Shown: positions 1 to 8,425 of the stretch, one piece after another | Numbering within the stretch: position 1 is the first letter of the stretch | Layout: each line of letters starts with the position of its first letter | From: Thermobifida alba | GTDB taxonomy: Bacteria; Actinomycetota; Actinomycetes; Streptosporangiales; Streptosporangiaceae | NCBI RefSeq assembly: GCF_023208015.1 | Contig: NZ_CP051627.1 | Location: 4,570,422 to 4,634,421, forward strand | DNA length: 64,000 nucleotides | Reading direction: 5' to 3' | Position numbers and translations under genes: made by a program | Notes under the pieces: model-generated | Database searches by the model: none | What the model saw: only the letters and a program-made list of their open reading frames with translations | Told to the model about the DNA's origin: nothing

Positions 1-1345
1 GGAGTACACGCTGCTCGGGAGGCTCGGGAAGGGAGGTCAGGGAGTCGTGTACCTCGGAAGCGGCCCCGACGGGACCCGGGTGGCGGTCAAGACGCTGCAC
101 GCCGACGCCCTCGACCTGCCCGGCCTGCGCGCCCAGCTCGCCGAGGAGGTCGAGATGGCCCGCCGGGTCGCGCGGTTCTGCACCGCGCAGGTGCTCGCCG
201 CCGACCTGGAGTCCGACCCGCCCTACGTGGTCAGCGAGTACGTGGAGGGCCGGACGCTGCAGGCCGTGGTCCGCCAGGAGGGACCACTGGGCGGAGCCTC
301 CCTGGAACGGCTCGCGGTCGGCACCCTCACCGCGCTGGCCGCCATCCACCAGGCCGGAATCGTGCACCGCGACTTCAAACCGGGCAACGTGCTGATGGCG
401 CCGGGCGGGCCCCGGGTGATCGACTTCGGCATCGCCCGGGCGCTGGAAGGCACGGCGATCCTGACCAGCAGGATCGCCGGGACGCCGGCCTACATGGCCC
501 CCGAGCAGATCACCGGCGGCCCGCTGGGACCCGCCGTCGACATGTTCGCCTGGGGCGCCACCATCGTCTACGCGGCCAACGGGCGCGGCCCGTTCGGGCA
601 CGACTCGCTGAAAGCCGTGGTCAACCGGGTGATCAGCGAGGAGCCGGACCTCGGGGAGCTGGGCGGGCCGCTGCGGGAGATCGCCGAGCGCTGCCTGGAC
701 AAGGACGCGGCCCAGCGCCCCACCGCGGCCGAGACGCTGATGCTGGTCCTCGGGGTCGAGGAGGAGCCGCCGCCCGAGGAGCCCGCCACCGGCACGGCCG
801 TGCCGGTGGCCCACCAGACCCTCGTGGCCGGCGCGATCGCCGCCGCCGACACCGGGGAGCAGGAGAGCGCGGCGGCCGAGCTCTACCGCTCCTACCCGCC
901 GGTGCACCCCTCCCCGGCCGCCGGAAGGCCCGTGGGACCGCCGCCCGCGCCGCCGGGGCACCCGCGGCTCCCGTACTCCACCGGACCGCAGCCGCCCCAG
1001 CACCCGACCGGGCCGCAGCGGGCCGGATACCCGTATCCGACCGGCCCGCAGCAGCCCGGGTATCCGACGCTCCAGCCCCCGGGCACGGTCCCGCCCTCCG
1101 CGCAGCCGAGCGGCCCCTACCCGCCCGTCCAGCCCTGGACGCCGGCCCCCGGGCCGCCGACGCCCCCGGGCTACCCCCCGGCGCCGCAGCAGCCGCACTA
1201 TCCCGACCATCCCGGGCAGCTGCCCTACCCGCAGCAGCCCGAGGGCACCGGCACCGGCATGGTGATCGGCATCGTCGCCGTCGCCGTCGTGGTGGGGGTG
1301 CTCCTCTTCATCCTGGTGTTCCTGGCGATCGGCAACCTCGGCTGA
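1..1345 (+). CDS. Serine/threonine protein kinase, membrane anchored (5' end cut by window)
   Basis: The reading frame is open from base 2, which already encodes the glycine loop GKGGQGVVYLG, so only the first few residues lie outside the window. The kinase core follows in order: ATP-binding lysine (VAVKTL), catalytic loop HRDFKPGNVL near base 366, DFG (VIDFGIARA) near base 420 and the APE motif (MAPEQ) near base 494. The loop carries HRD with a following K, so the enzyme should be active. After the kinase domain comes a Pro/Gly/Tyr/Gln-rich linker with repeated PTGPQ units (about bases 890-1240), then a single C-terminal membrane helix (VIGIVAVAVVVGVLLFILVF) with almost no extracellular part. 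It is thus a PknB-type receptor-like kinase without a sensor domain. Substrates cannot be told from sequence. It ends 22 bp before the convergent hydratase gene. Confidence 0.93.
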   Translation, partial: EYTLLGRLGKGGQGVVYLGSGPDGTRVAVKTLHADALDLPGLRAQLAEEVEMARRVARFCTAQVLAADLESDPPYVVSEYVEGRTLQAVVRQEGPLGGASLERLAVGTLTALAAIHQAGIVHRDFKPGNVLMAPGGPRVIDFGIARALEGTAILTSRIAGTPAYMAPEQITGGPLGPAVDMFAWGATIVYAANGRGPFGHDSLKAVVNRVISEEPDLGELGGPLREIAERCLDKDAAQRPTAAETLMLVLGVEEEPPPEEPATGTAVPVAHQTLVAGAIAAADTGEQESAAAELYRSYPPVHPSPAAGRPVGPPPAPPGHPRLPYSTGPQPPQHPTGPQRAGYPYPTGPQQPGYPTLQPPGTVPPSAQPSGPYPPVQPWTPAPGPPTPPGYPPAPQQPHYPDHPGQLPYPQQPEGTGTGMVIGIVAVAVVVGVLLFILVFLAIGNLG

Positions 1346-1366
1346 GGCGCCGGCCGCGGCGCCCGG

Positions 1367-2158
1367 TCAGCGCCCCCGGAAGGTCGGCCGCTGCTTCTCC
1401 AGGAAGGCCAGGGTGGCGTTCAGGTGGTCGGCGGTCTCGACGCACTGGTCCTGGAGGTTGGCCTCGATGTCCAGCGCTCCCGGCAGGTCCAGCGCCGCGC
1501 CGAACGCCACCTCCGCCTTGATCGCGGAGTAGGCCACGGTCGGCCCGGAGGCCAGCCGTTCGGCGAACTCCCGAGCGGTGCGCTCCAGGTCCTCCGGTTC
1601 GACCACCCGGGTGACCAGGCCGATCTCCAGCGCCCGGTCCGCCGTGACCGGTTCGCCCAGCAGGAGCATCTCCATGGCCCGCGCCTGCCCGACCAGGCGC
1701 GGCAGCGTCCACGAGGTCCCCGAGTCCGCGCCCAGGCCCACGTTGGCGAAGGCCGTCAGGAAGGACGCCCGGGTGGAGGCGATCCGCAGGTCGGCGGCGA
1801 ACGCCAGGCCCGCGCCCGCGCCCGCGGCCACGCCGTTGACCGCGGCGACGATCGGTTTGGGCATCCGGGTCATCGTCAACACAATGGGGTTGTAGTACCT
1901 GCGCACGGTGTCCCCGAGGCCCTCGTTCTCACTGAGCCGCCGACCGTGCTCGTCCAGGTCCTGTCCGGCGCAGAACGCTCGTCCCGCACCGGTGAGCAGG
2001 ACCGCCCGGACCGCGGCGTCGGCGCGGGCCCGCTCCAGGCACTCCAACAGCTGCTCCTTGGCCTCGACGGTGAGCGCGTTCAGCGACTCCGGCCGGTTCA
2101 GCGTGATGGTGGCGACCCCGTCGGAAGTCCCGTAACGGACGCTTTCTTTGTCGGACAT
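1367..2158 (-). CDS. Enoyl-CoA hydratase/isomerase, PaaG-like
   Basis: Crotonase-fold protein of about 264 residues. Visible motifs are the oxyanion-hole segment FCAGQDLDEHG, a second segment GVAAGAGAGLAFAADLR, and GLGADSGTSWTLPRLVG. The Asp in the last segment, where ordinary hydratases carry Glu, and the overall pattern resemble PaaG, the ring-1,2-epoxyphenylacetyl-CoA isomerase, but no other phenylacetate genes are nearby, so the physiological substrate is unknown. An in-frame GTG lies 6 nt upstream at 2164, but the GGGAG ribosome-binding site sits about 5 nt before the ATG at 2158, so I chose the ATG. The gene is divergent from the DUF3117 gene, with a 341-bp intergenic region between them. 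Confidence 0.85.
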   Translation of the reverse strand: MSDKESVRYGTSDGVATITLNRPESLNALTVEAKEQLLECLERARADAAVRAVLLTGAGRAFCAGQDLDEHGRRLSENEGLGDTVRRYYNPIVLTMTRMPKPIVAAVNGVAAGAGAGLAFAADLRIASTRASFLTAFANVGLGADSGTSWTLPRLVGQARAMEMLLLGEPVTADRALEIGLVTRVVEPEDLERTAREFAERLASGPTVAYSAIKAEVAFGAALDLPGALDIEANLQDQCVETADHLNATLAFLEKQRPTFRGR

Positions 2159-2499
2159 GAACACTCCCTGCTGCGGTGGGTCCGGAAATCACGAGGTGCG
2201 GTCCGCGTCTGGGACCGTCCCGCCTGGTGGGGGCCAGGGAGCCAACGGGGCCGGAGAAGTCCTCGGACAGCGGGGCTACCACAGTAACCGTCGTGCGATC
2301 TTCGGGTTTCGTTCGGTTCGCGGGCTCCCGGTCGTTTCCAACCAGGGGCCAAAACCGAGATAATGACAGATCAGTGATTCGTTCACTGAGTCACGCGGAT
2401 TCGGCCCGCTCCGCACTCCGGACTCGTCGCGGCGATCCGGGACGCCGATGGACCGACTCACACACACGCGCGACCATCGTCTAGGAAAGGGGATACGGC
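2159..2499. other. Divergent intergenic region upstream of DUF3117 and the hydratase
   Basis: No gene is visible in these 341 bp. It holds a plausible plus-strand promoter (TTTCCA at 2335-2340, 18-nt spacer, GATAAT at 2359-2364) and a dyad TCAGTG-N7-CACTGA at 2371-2389 lying where the transcript should begin. The ribosome-binding site of the DUF3117 gene is AGGAAAGG at 2483-2490. Confidence 0.45.
2371..2389. promoter_or_regulatory. Inverted repeat, possible operator
   Basis: TCAGTG and CACTGA arms are separated by 7 nt. The dyad lies 7 nt downstream of a GATAAT -10 candidate, a usual place for a repressor site. No cognate regulator is evident next to it. Confidence 0.35.
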
Positions 2500-2667
2500 A
2501 TGGCGGCGATGAAGCCGAGGACCGGAGATGGACCGTTGGAGGTCACCAAGGAGGGTCGCGGCATCATCATGCGGGTTCCGCTGGAGGGCGGTGGGCGTCT
2601 GGTGGTCGAGTTGACCCCGGCGGAGGCCGGTGAACTCGCCAACGCACTCAACGAAGTCGTCGGTTAA
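2500..2667 (+). CDS. DUF3117 family small protein
   Basis: A 55-residue protein beginning MAAMKPRTGDGPLEVTKEG and continuing with RVPLEGGGRLVVEL, the pattern of the DUF3117 family, which is nearly universal in Actinobacteria and of unknown function. The length fits the family. The start ATG is 9 nt after AGGAAAGG. No membrane segment or cysteine is present. It stands alone, 134 bp before pepA. It is too short for most gene finders' default cut-offs but the family match is clear. Confidence 0.9.
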   Translation: MAAMKPRTGDGPLEVTKEGRGIIMRVPLEGGGRLVVELTPAEAGELANALNEVVG

Positions 2668-2801
2668 CGACCGGTCCCACCATTGTCCCAGCGTGCTGCC
2701 GGGCAACCGGACCTGCGCGGCCTCCGCCCCCACCTCAGGAGCCGGCGCGGGCGTCCGTCCCGGCCACGCGATACCCGAGTCCACGAAGATTGGGAGTGTC
2801 C

Positions 2802-4301
2802 GTGCCTCTCGCAACGGAGATCCACCCGGTCGAAGGCGTCCTCGCCGACTCCACGGCTGACCGTCTCGCGCTCGTCGTCCGCACCGGAGCGGACGGGCCG
2901 CGGCCCGTCGTGGACGGGGCGGGGCTGAGCCCGACCGATCTCGACGCCCGACTCCCCGCCCCGGTGGCGCAGCTGTTCGACACCTACGACTTCAGCGGGA
3001 GACCGGGGCAGGTCGTCGAGTTCCCGGTGGATCTCGGCAGGGGGCTGGTCCGCCTGTCCTTCCTCGGGATCGGCGACGCCGCACCCGAGGAGATGCGCAG
3101 GGCGGGGGCGGCGTTCGCGCGTTCGGTCAGGGGAGGCACCCGGGCGGCGGTCAACGCCGCCACGGCGGAGCACGACCCGGCCGCGCTGACCGCGTTCGTG
3201 GAGGGGGCGCTGCTGGCCTCCTACACGTTCACCCTGACCGAGACGGCCAAGGGCGCCGCGCCCGCGGCACGGATCGACCTGACCGGTTCGGCAGCGGGGG
3301 AGGCCGCCGAACCGGTCAGGCGCGGCACGCTCCTGGCCCGGGCCACCGCCACGGCCCGGGACCTGATCAACACGCCCGCCGCGGAGAAGAGCCCCGCCTG
3401 GCTCGCGACCCGGGCCGAGGAGATCGGCGGGGAGGCGGGCCTGTCCGTCCGGATCCGGAACGAGGCCGCCCTGGAACACGAGGGGTTCGGCGCGATCCTG
3501 GCGGTCGGCCAGGGGGCGGCCCGGCCGCCGCGGCTGGTCGAGCTCTCCTACCGTCCGGAGAACGCCACGGGGCACGTGGTGCTGGTCGGCAAGGGCATCA
3601 CCTTCGACACCGGCGGACTGTCGTTGAAGCCCAACGACAACATGAAGCTCATGAAGACCGACATGAGCGGCGCCGGAATCGTCCTGGCCGTGCTCGCGGC
3701 CCTGCGCGACCTGGGGGTGCGGACCGCGGTCACCGGGCTGATGGCGATCGCGGAGAACGCCTTCTCCGGCAGCTCCACCCGGCCGGGCGACGTGCTGACC
3801 ACCTACAGCGGCCGCACGGTCGAGGTGCTCAACACCGACGCCGAGGGACGTCTCGTGCTCGCCGACGCGATCGGCTACGCCGTGGCCGAACTGGCGCCGG
3901 ACGTCCTGGTGGACGTGGCCACGCTCACCGGCGCGGCCAAGGTCGCGCTGGGCACCGGGATCGGCGCGCTGTTCGCCACCGACGACGACCTGGCCGCCGC
4001 CCTCCTCGACGCGGGCGAACGGTCGGGCGAGGCGCTGTGGCGGCTGCCGCTGCAGGAGGAGTACCGCGACACGCTCGACTCGCCGGTCGCCGACCTCGCC
4101 AACATCGGCGTCAAGACCGACTACGGCCACCCCGGAGCCACCGAGGCCGCGCTGTTCCTGCGCGAGTTCGTCGGCTCCGTGCCCTGGGCGCACCTGGACA
4201 TCGCCGGACCGGGGCGGTCGACGAGCGAGGAGGGCGTGCTCAGCAAGGGCGGCACCGCGTTCAGCACCCGCCTGCTGCTGCGCTGGCTGGCCGAGCGGTA
4301 G
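2802..4301 (+). CDS. pepA: Leucyl aminopeptidase (M17)
   Basis: Cytosolic zinc/manganese aminopeptidase releasing N-terminal amino acids, about 499 residues. The C-terminal catalytic domain shows the active-site lysine in GKGITFDTGG near base 3590, the metal ligands in MKTDMSGAG near base 3652 and the family signature NTDAEGRL near base 3833. The N-terminal regulatory domain is diverged, as usual. Possible starts are TTG 2790, GTG 2796 and GTG 2802; GGGAG at 2792-2796 sits 5 nt before GTG 2802, which I chose. A GC-rich hairpin follows the stop and separates the gene from the sigE promoter. Confidence 0.93.
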   Translation: MPLATEIHPVEGVLADSTADRLALVVRTGADGPRPVVDGAGLSPTDLDARLPAPVAQLFDTYDFSGRPGQVVEFPVDLGRGLVRLSFLGIGDAAPEEMRRAGAAFARSVRGGTRAAVNAATAEHDPAALTAFVEGALLASYTFTLTETAKGAAPAARIDLTGSAAGEAAEPVRRGTLLARATATARDLINTPAAEKSPAWLATRAEEIGGEAGLSVRIRNEAALEHEGFGAILAVGQGAARPPRLVELSYRPENATGHVVLVGKGITFDTGGLSLKPNDNMKLMKTDMSGAGIVLAVLAALRDLGVRTAVTGLMAIAENAFSGSSTRPGDVLTTYSGRTVEVLNTDAEGRLVLADAIGYAVAELAPDVLVDVATLTGAAKVALGTGIGALFATDDDLAAALLDAGERSGEALWRLPLQEEYRDTLDSPVADLANIGVKTDYGHPGATEAALFLREFVGSVPWAHLDIAGPGRSTSEEGVLSKGGTAFSTRLLLRWLAER

Positions 4302-4314
4302 CCCCACCCGGCGG

Positions 4315-4335
4315 CGGGGCGCGCACGCGCCCCGC
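4315..4335 (+). terminator. Possible pepA terminator hairpin
   Basis: GCGGGGGCGC and GCGCCCCGC pair with one bulged G around a short loop, 14 nt past the pepA stop. There is no T tract, so it is a weak call. Confidence 0.35.
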
Positions 4336-4381
4336 GCGGTCCGCCCGGACCGGTCCGGAAAGCCGCTGGTGCGCGGGGTGT

Positions 4382-4407
4382 GGAACTTAATCGCCCGCCG
4401 CGGTGTT
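4382..4407 (+). promoter_or_regulatory. SigR/SigH-type ECF promoter of sigE
   Basis: GGAAC at 4382-4386, exactly 18 nt, then GTT at 4405-4407. This matches the GGAAT/C-N18-GTT consensus of actinobacterial SigR (SigH in mycobacteria). It lies 71 bp before the sigE start. SigE-class factors may use overlapping sequences, so autoregulation is also possible. Confidence 0.6.
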
Positions 4408-4477
4408 AGAAAGGCAGAAAGGTTGACCACGCCCCGGCTCTGCCGCGTGGACCGAGCGCCGAACGAAGGGAGCGCCA

Positions 4478-5053
4478 GTGGCAGATCCCGTTTCTGCCGC
4501 CGACTTCGGCCATTGGGAGCCGCCCAGTTGGGAAGAGGTCGTCCGCACCCACTCGGCCAGGGTCTACCGGCTCGCCTATCGGCTGACCGGTAACCAGCAC
4601 GACGCCGAGGACCTCACCCAGGAGGTCTTCATCAGGGTCTTCCGGTCGCTGGCCAACTACACGCCCGGCACCTTCGAGGGGTGGCTGCACCGCATCACCA
4701 CCAACCTGTTCCTCGACATGGCGCGCCGCCGCGCCCGGATCCGCTTCGAGGGACTGGCCGAGTCCGCCGACGACCGCCTCGAAGGCCGCGAGCCCTCCCC
4801 GGCGCAGGCCTACGACGACCGCCACTTCGACGCCGACGTGCAGGCCGCGCTCGACGCCCTGCCTCCCGAATTCCGCGCCGCCGTGGTGCTGTGCGACATC
4901 GAGGGCCTCTCCTACGAGGAGATCGCGGCCACCCTGGGAGTGAAGCTGGGCACGGTGCGCAGCCGCATCCACCGCGGCAGGGCCCAGTTGCGCGCCGCGC
5001 TGGAACACCGCCGGCTGGCCGCCGAACGAGCGGGGGAGGTCACGGAAGCATGA
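4478..5053 (+). CDS. sigE: ECF sigma factor SigE
   Basis: A 191-residue ECF sigma factor. Region 2 runs from about residue 20 ([31 protein letters not shown], interrupted nowhere) and region 4 near the C-terminus ([25 protein letters not shown]) with its helix-turn-helix. The start is GTG with AGGGAG a few nt upstream. The stop codon overlaps the ATG of the anti-sigma gene (ATGA), and rseB-like and htrA genes follow, which identifies it as the envelope-stress factor equivalent to mycobacterial SigE rather than SigR. Expected role: redirect RNA polymerase to envelope-stress genes when RseA is inactivated. The upstream promoter looks SigR-like, so it may respond to oxidative stress as well. Confidence 0.92.
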   Translation: MADPVSAADFGHWEPPSWEEVVRTHSARVYRLAYRLTGNQHDAEDLTQEVFIRVFRSLANYTPGTFEGWLHRITTNLFLDMARRRARIRFEGLAESADDRLEGREPSPAQAYDDRHFDADVQAALDALPPEFRAAVVLCDIEGLSYEEIAATLGVKLGTVRSRIHRGRAQLRAALEHRRLAAERAGEVTEA

Positions 5054-5682
5054 GCCACCTGGAGGAGCGGCTGTCCGCCTTCGTCGACGGCGAACTGGGC
5101 CACAGCGACCGGGAACGGGTCCTCAGCCACCTGGCCGGATGCGAGACCTGCCGGTTCGAGGCCGAGATGCTGCGCCGCATCAAGCAGCGGCTGTGCGCCC
5201 TGGGCACCCCGGAGCCCGCCCCCGACTTCCTCGGCCGGCTGCTCTCCCCACCCGGCGACACCTTCCCCGGCGGCCCCCCGAACAGCGGAGGATTCGGAAC
5301 GACCCCTCCGCTGGGCTCGGGCCGCCCCCTCGGCGGCGCGCCCGCCCGCCTGGCGGAGCCGCGCCCCGCCCCGCCCCGCGGACTCTCCCGGTTCCGTCCG
5401 GAATGGGGACGGGCCCGCTACGCGGTGGCCGGCGTCTCGATCGTGGCGGTCACCCTGGGGACGGCCTTCGTCGCCGGAGGGGAACGCGCGGAGCAGCCCG
5501 TGGTCACCCCGGCGCTCACCGACTACGCGATCGAGCACGCGGCCGTGTCCGGGCAGACCCCGCTGGGCGACCCCGTCACGGTTCCGGTGGTCGCACCGAC
5601 GTCCCCGCAGGGCACGGCGGTCCGGGGCGTGCAACCGGTCAACAGCGACGCGACACGGCCGGACACCTCCAGTCACCGGTGA
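5050..5682 (+). CDS. rseA: Membrane anti-sigma factor RseA (ZAS type)
   Basis: A 210-residue protein. The N-terminal cytoplasmic anti-sigma domain has the zinc-binding motif H27-x3-C31-x2-C34 (HLAGCETC). A Pro/Gly-rich linker leads to a membrane helix at about residues 123-145 ([20 protein letters not shown]) and an extracytoplasmic tail of about 65 residues. Function inferred: holds SigE at the membrane until stress releases it. The ATG overlaps the sigE stop and its own stop overlaps the GTG of the RseB-like gene, so the three should be made in fixed ratio. Confidence 0.9.
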   Translation: MSHLEERLSAFVDGELGHSDRERVLSHLAGCETCRFEAEMLRRIKQRLCALGTPEPAPDFLGRLLSPPGDTFPGGPPNSGGFGTTPPLGSGRPLGGAPARLAEPRPAPPRGLSRFRPEWGRARYAVAGVSIVAVTLGTAFVAGGERAEQPVVTPALTDYAIEHAAVSGQTPLGDPVTVPVVAPTSPQGTAVRGVQPVNSDATRPDTSSHR

Positions 5683-6755
5683 GCGGGGGCCGTGACGGGG
5701 CCGGACCCCGGTGGCCCGCGACGGCCTCGGCGGCCGTGCTGTGCCTGCTGCTGTGCCTCGTCGCCGTCACCGCGGCCGCGGACTCGCCCGGCTTCCGGCC
5801 CGCCGAACGACGCGGTGGAGACGGGATGGAGATCCTGCGCCGCGCGGCGGAGAACAGCGTCCGGCTCCACTACCAGGGGGTGCGCTCGGTGTCCTGGGTG
5901 GACAGCGCGGGCCGCACCGGGACGGCCCGACTGGACGTCCTGCACCGGCCGGGGGTGGGGCTGCTGGTCAGTCCGCTCCACGGAACCGCCGGGGGCGCCG
6001 ACGTCCTGGTCGGCGCGGGGTCCTGGGAGGAGACCGGCGAGGAGGTGCTCGCGGTGCTGGAGGCCAACTTCTGGGTGCACGCCGACGGGGCGGCGACGGT
6101 CGGGGGACGCCCCGCGCTGCGGGTCGTCGTCCACCGCGACAGCGGGCAGGTCGCGGCCCGTTTCTGGGTCGACGAGCGGACCGGGCTGCTGCTGCGCCGG
6201 GAGGTGTACGACATCACCGGGGAAGTGGCCCAGACCAGCGTCTTCGAGTCGGTCCGGTTCGGAGCCGACGCGGTCGCCGACACCGGTGAGACGGCACGGC
6301 CCGACGTGGTGAGCCGACCCTGGGGGGACCGGCTCGACCCGCACGAGCTGGCCCTGCTGCGCGACGAGGGCTGGACCCTGCCCGAACAGCTGTTCTGGGG
6401 GTTCGTACTGGTCGAGGCGCGTTCCACGGGCAGCGGGAACGACCGGGTCACCCACCTGACCTACTCCGACGGGATCAGCGTGATCTCGGTGTTCACCCAG
6501 CGCGGCAGCCTGGGCGGCGGTGCGGTCGCCGGACTGCGCGAGGCCGAATGGGACGGCGCGCCCGTCCACGTCGCCGACGAGGGCGGTCAGCACCAGCGGA
6601 TGTGGGAGGCGGACGGGTTCGTCCACACCGTGCTCGCCGACGCCCCCGCGGGGATCGTGTCCGACGCCCTGGAGGCGCTGCCCCCGCCGGACGGCGCCGG
6701 CTTCTGGGCGAGGATCGGCAGAGGACTGGAGCGGATGGGAACCTGGCTGGGGTAG
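5679..6755 (+). CDS. RseB/MucB-like extracytoplasmic regulator of SigE
   Basis: A 358-residue protein starting at a GTG that overlaps the rseA stop (GTGA). A hydrophobic N-terminal segment (AAVLCLLLCLVAVTAAA, residues about 19-35) acts as signal peptide or anchor. The N-terminal domain is LolA-like (RFWVDERTGLLLRREVYD). The C-terminal domain carries LTYSDGISVISVF, typical of MucB/RseB C-terminal domains. In proteobacteria RseB binds the outer part of RseA and blocks its cleavage; here the position directly after rseA implies the same partner, though the lipid or lipoprotein signal sensed is unknown. Confidence 0.85.
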   Translation: MSGGRDGAGPRWPATASAAVLCLLLCLVAVTAAADSPGFRPAERRGGDGMEILRRAAENSVRLHYQGVRSVSWVDSAGRTGTARLDVLHRPGVGLLVSPLHGTAGGADVLVGAGSWEETGEEVLAVLEANFWVHADGAATVGGRPALRVVVHRDSGQVAARFWVDERTGLLLRREVYDITGEVAQTSVFESVRFGADAVADTGETARPDVVSRPWGDRLDPHELALLRDEGWTLPEQLFWGFVLVEARSTGSGNDRVTHLTYSDGISVISVFTQRGSLGGGAVAGLREAEWDGAPVHVADEGGQHQRMWEADGFVHTVLADAPAGIVSDALEALPPPDGAGFWARIGRGLERMGTWLG

Positions 6756-6763
6756 TGCGCGTC
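6737..6763 (+). promoter_or_regulatory. Possible ECF promoter of htrA
   Basis: GGGAACC at 6737-6743 lies in the last codons of the rseB-like gene; counted from GGAAC (6738-6742) there are 17 nt to CGTC at 6760. GGAAC plus CGTC resembles SigE-class promoters, and htrA is a classical SigE target. Single match only. Confidence 0.3.
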
Positions 6764-6873
6764 CCAGCGGGGGAGGTGCGGGCAGACGGGCGCTCCGGCC
6801 CCGTCGGACCCCGTTAACCGACGTTTATGTGGTGCGCGCCAGGATGGATCGGGCAGCGACAGACGGAGAGCAG

Positions 6874-8343
6874 ATGACCGACGAAACCGGACGCCGCGAC
6901 CTCGGGGGAGAAGCGGAGGACCCGGTGGGTGGCCCGGCGCGGCAGCCCGAGCCGCACTCGGGACCGTCGCCGGCCCTCGGAGGGCACCTCCCGTCCTCCG
7001 GACCGGGCGGGGAACCTCAGGAACCGTCCCGGTCCGCCGAACCGGACCAGTCCGCCGCGCCCTGGGGGCCCGCCCCCGAGACGGGAGCGGCGGGACCCCA
7101 CCCGCCCGTCCAGACCTGGGGGCCCACTCCCGTCTCGGCGGGCGGGCCCGGGCCGTGGCAGCCCCCGTACGGGCCGCCCACCGGGCCGTGGCCCGCCGCG
7201 GCGACGCCCCACGGCTCCCACGCGTCGGCGCCGCGGCACCGCAGCGGCGGCCTCCCCCTGTGGGCGGTGCTGCTCGTCGTCGCGGTCGTGGCGGCGGTGT
7301 CGGCCGGGGTGGGCGGCGTGGTGGGGGCCTCCCTGACCGGGGAGGACGCCCCGACGCCGCAGGGCGCCAACGCGTTGAACAACGACGTGCCCAGCGACGT
7401 GCCCAGCCGCGCCCCCGACACCATCGCCGGGGTCGCGCAGCGGGTCAGCCCGAGCGTGGTGTCCATCCGCAGTACCAGCCCGCAGCTCAGCGGCAACGGT
7501 TCCGGGTTCGTCATCGAGGACGACTACGTGGTCACCAACAACCACGTCGTCGACGCGGTGGAACAGGGCGGAATCGAGGTCGTCTACAGCGACGGCCACG
7601 TCAGCCGGGCCGAGGTGGTGGGCGCGGCCGCCTCCTCCGACCTGGCGGTCCTGCGCCTGATGGACCCGCTGGACGTGGAGCCGTTGGAGTTCGGCGACTC
7701 CGACGAGGTGACCGTCGGGGACACCGTCATCGCGATCGGCGCGCCGCTCGGCCTGGAGGGCACCGTCACCTCGGGAATCGTCAGCGCCCTGAACCGTCCC
7801 GTCACGGTCGGCGAGGGCGGTCAGGAGGCCTACATCAGCGCGATCCAGACCGACGCAGCCATCAACCCCGGGAACTCGGGGGGACCGCTCGTCAACGAGC
7901 AGGGCATGGTGATCGGGGTCAACTCGGCGATCGCCACCATGGGCGGAGCGTTCGGGGAGCAGAGCGGCAGCATCGGCCTGGGGTTCGCGATCCCGTCCAA
8001 CCAGACCTCGCGGGTGGTGGAGCAGCTCATCGAGACCGGTGAGGCGCCGCACGCGGTCATCGGCGCGGTCCTGGACCTGCGGTACCCGGAGCAGGGTGCG
8101 CTGATCATGGAGCCGCGGGAGGGGCGGGACGAGGAGACCGTGGTGCGGGGAGGGCCGGCCGACCAGGCGGGGCTGCGCCCCGGCGACGTCATCGTGGAGT
8201 TCGACGACACCCCGGTCCGGGACGCCAACCAGCTCGTCACCCTGATCCACACCAAGGCCCCCGGGGACCGGGTGCACATCCGCTACGTCCGCGACGGGGA
8301 GGAGCGCACCACGGTCATGACCCTGGGGTCGTCCAACAGCTGA
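6874..8343 (+). CDS. htrA: HtrA/DegP-family serine protease with C-terminal PDZ
   Basis: A 489-residue membrane-anchored protease. Order: cytoplasmic Pro/Gly/Ser-rich N-terminus of about 125 residues, one membrane helix (LWAVLLVVAVVAAVSAGVGG), trypsin-like domain with catalytic His (VVTNNHVVD, about residue 223), Asp (SSDLAVLRL, about 255) and Ser (NPGNSGGPL, about 334), then one PDZ domain (GGPADQAGLRPGDVIVEFD). All catalytic residues are present. ATG 6844 is possible, but GGAG at 6865-6868 supports ATG 6874. It should degrade or refold misfolded exported proteins, and may take part in RseA control. No tatB gene follows, unlike the mycobacterial order. Confidence 0.92.
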   Translation: MTDETGRRDLGGEAEDPVGGPARQPEPHSGPSPALGGHLPSSGPGGEPQEPSRSAEPDQSAAPWGPAPETGAAGPHPPVQTWGPTPVSAGGPGPWQPPYGPPTGPWPAAATPHGSHASAPRHRSGGLPLWAVLLVVAVVAAVSAGVGGVVGASLTGEDAPTPQGANALNNDVPSDVPSRAPDTIAGVAQRVSPSVVSIRSTSPQLSGNGSGFVIEDDYVVTNNHVVDAVEQGGIEVVYSDGHVSRAEVVGAAASSDLAVLRLMDPLDVEPLEFGDSDEVTVGDTVIAIGAPLGLEGTVTSGIVSALNRPVTVGEGGQEAYISAIQTDAAINPGNSGGPLVNEQGMVIGVNSAIATMGGAFGEQSGSIGLGFAIPSNQTSRVVEQLIETGEAPHAVIGAVLDLRYPEQGALIMEPREGRDEETVVRGGPADQAGLRPGDVIVEFDDTPVRDANQLVTLIHTKAPGDRVHIRYVRDGEERTTVMTLGSSNS

Positions 8344-8358
8344 GGCCGCCCACGCCAC

Positions 8359-8406
8359 GCGGCCGGGGTCGCAGGCCCGCGAGGCGGGACCCGCGACCCC
8401 GGCCGC
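8359..8406. terminator. Bidirectional terminator between htrA and mrp
   Basis: Perfect 14-bp arms GCGGCCGGGGTCGC (8359-8372) and its complement (8393-8406) around a 20-nt loop that can itself pair. It lies between convergent genes and has no T tract. Confidence 0.65.
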
Positions 8407-8425
8407 GGACTCCGTGGTCCTTCGG

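Noticed and set aside
8344-8425. Expected tatB gene between htrA and mrp
   Set aside because: The 82-bp gap contains only a terminator hairpin; tatB must be elsewhere in the genome.
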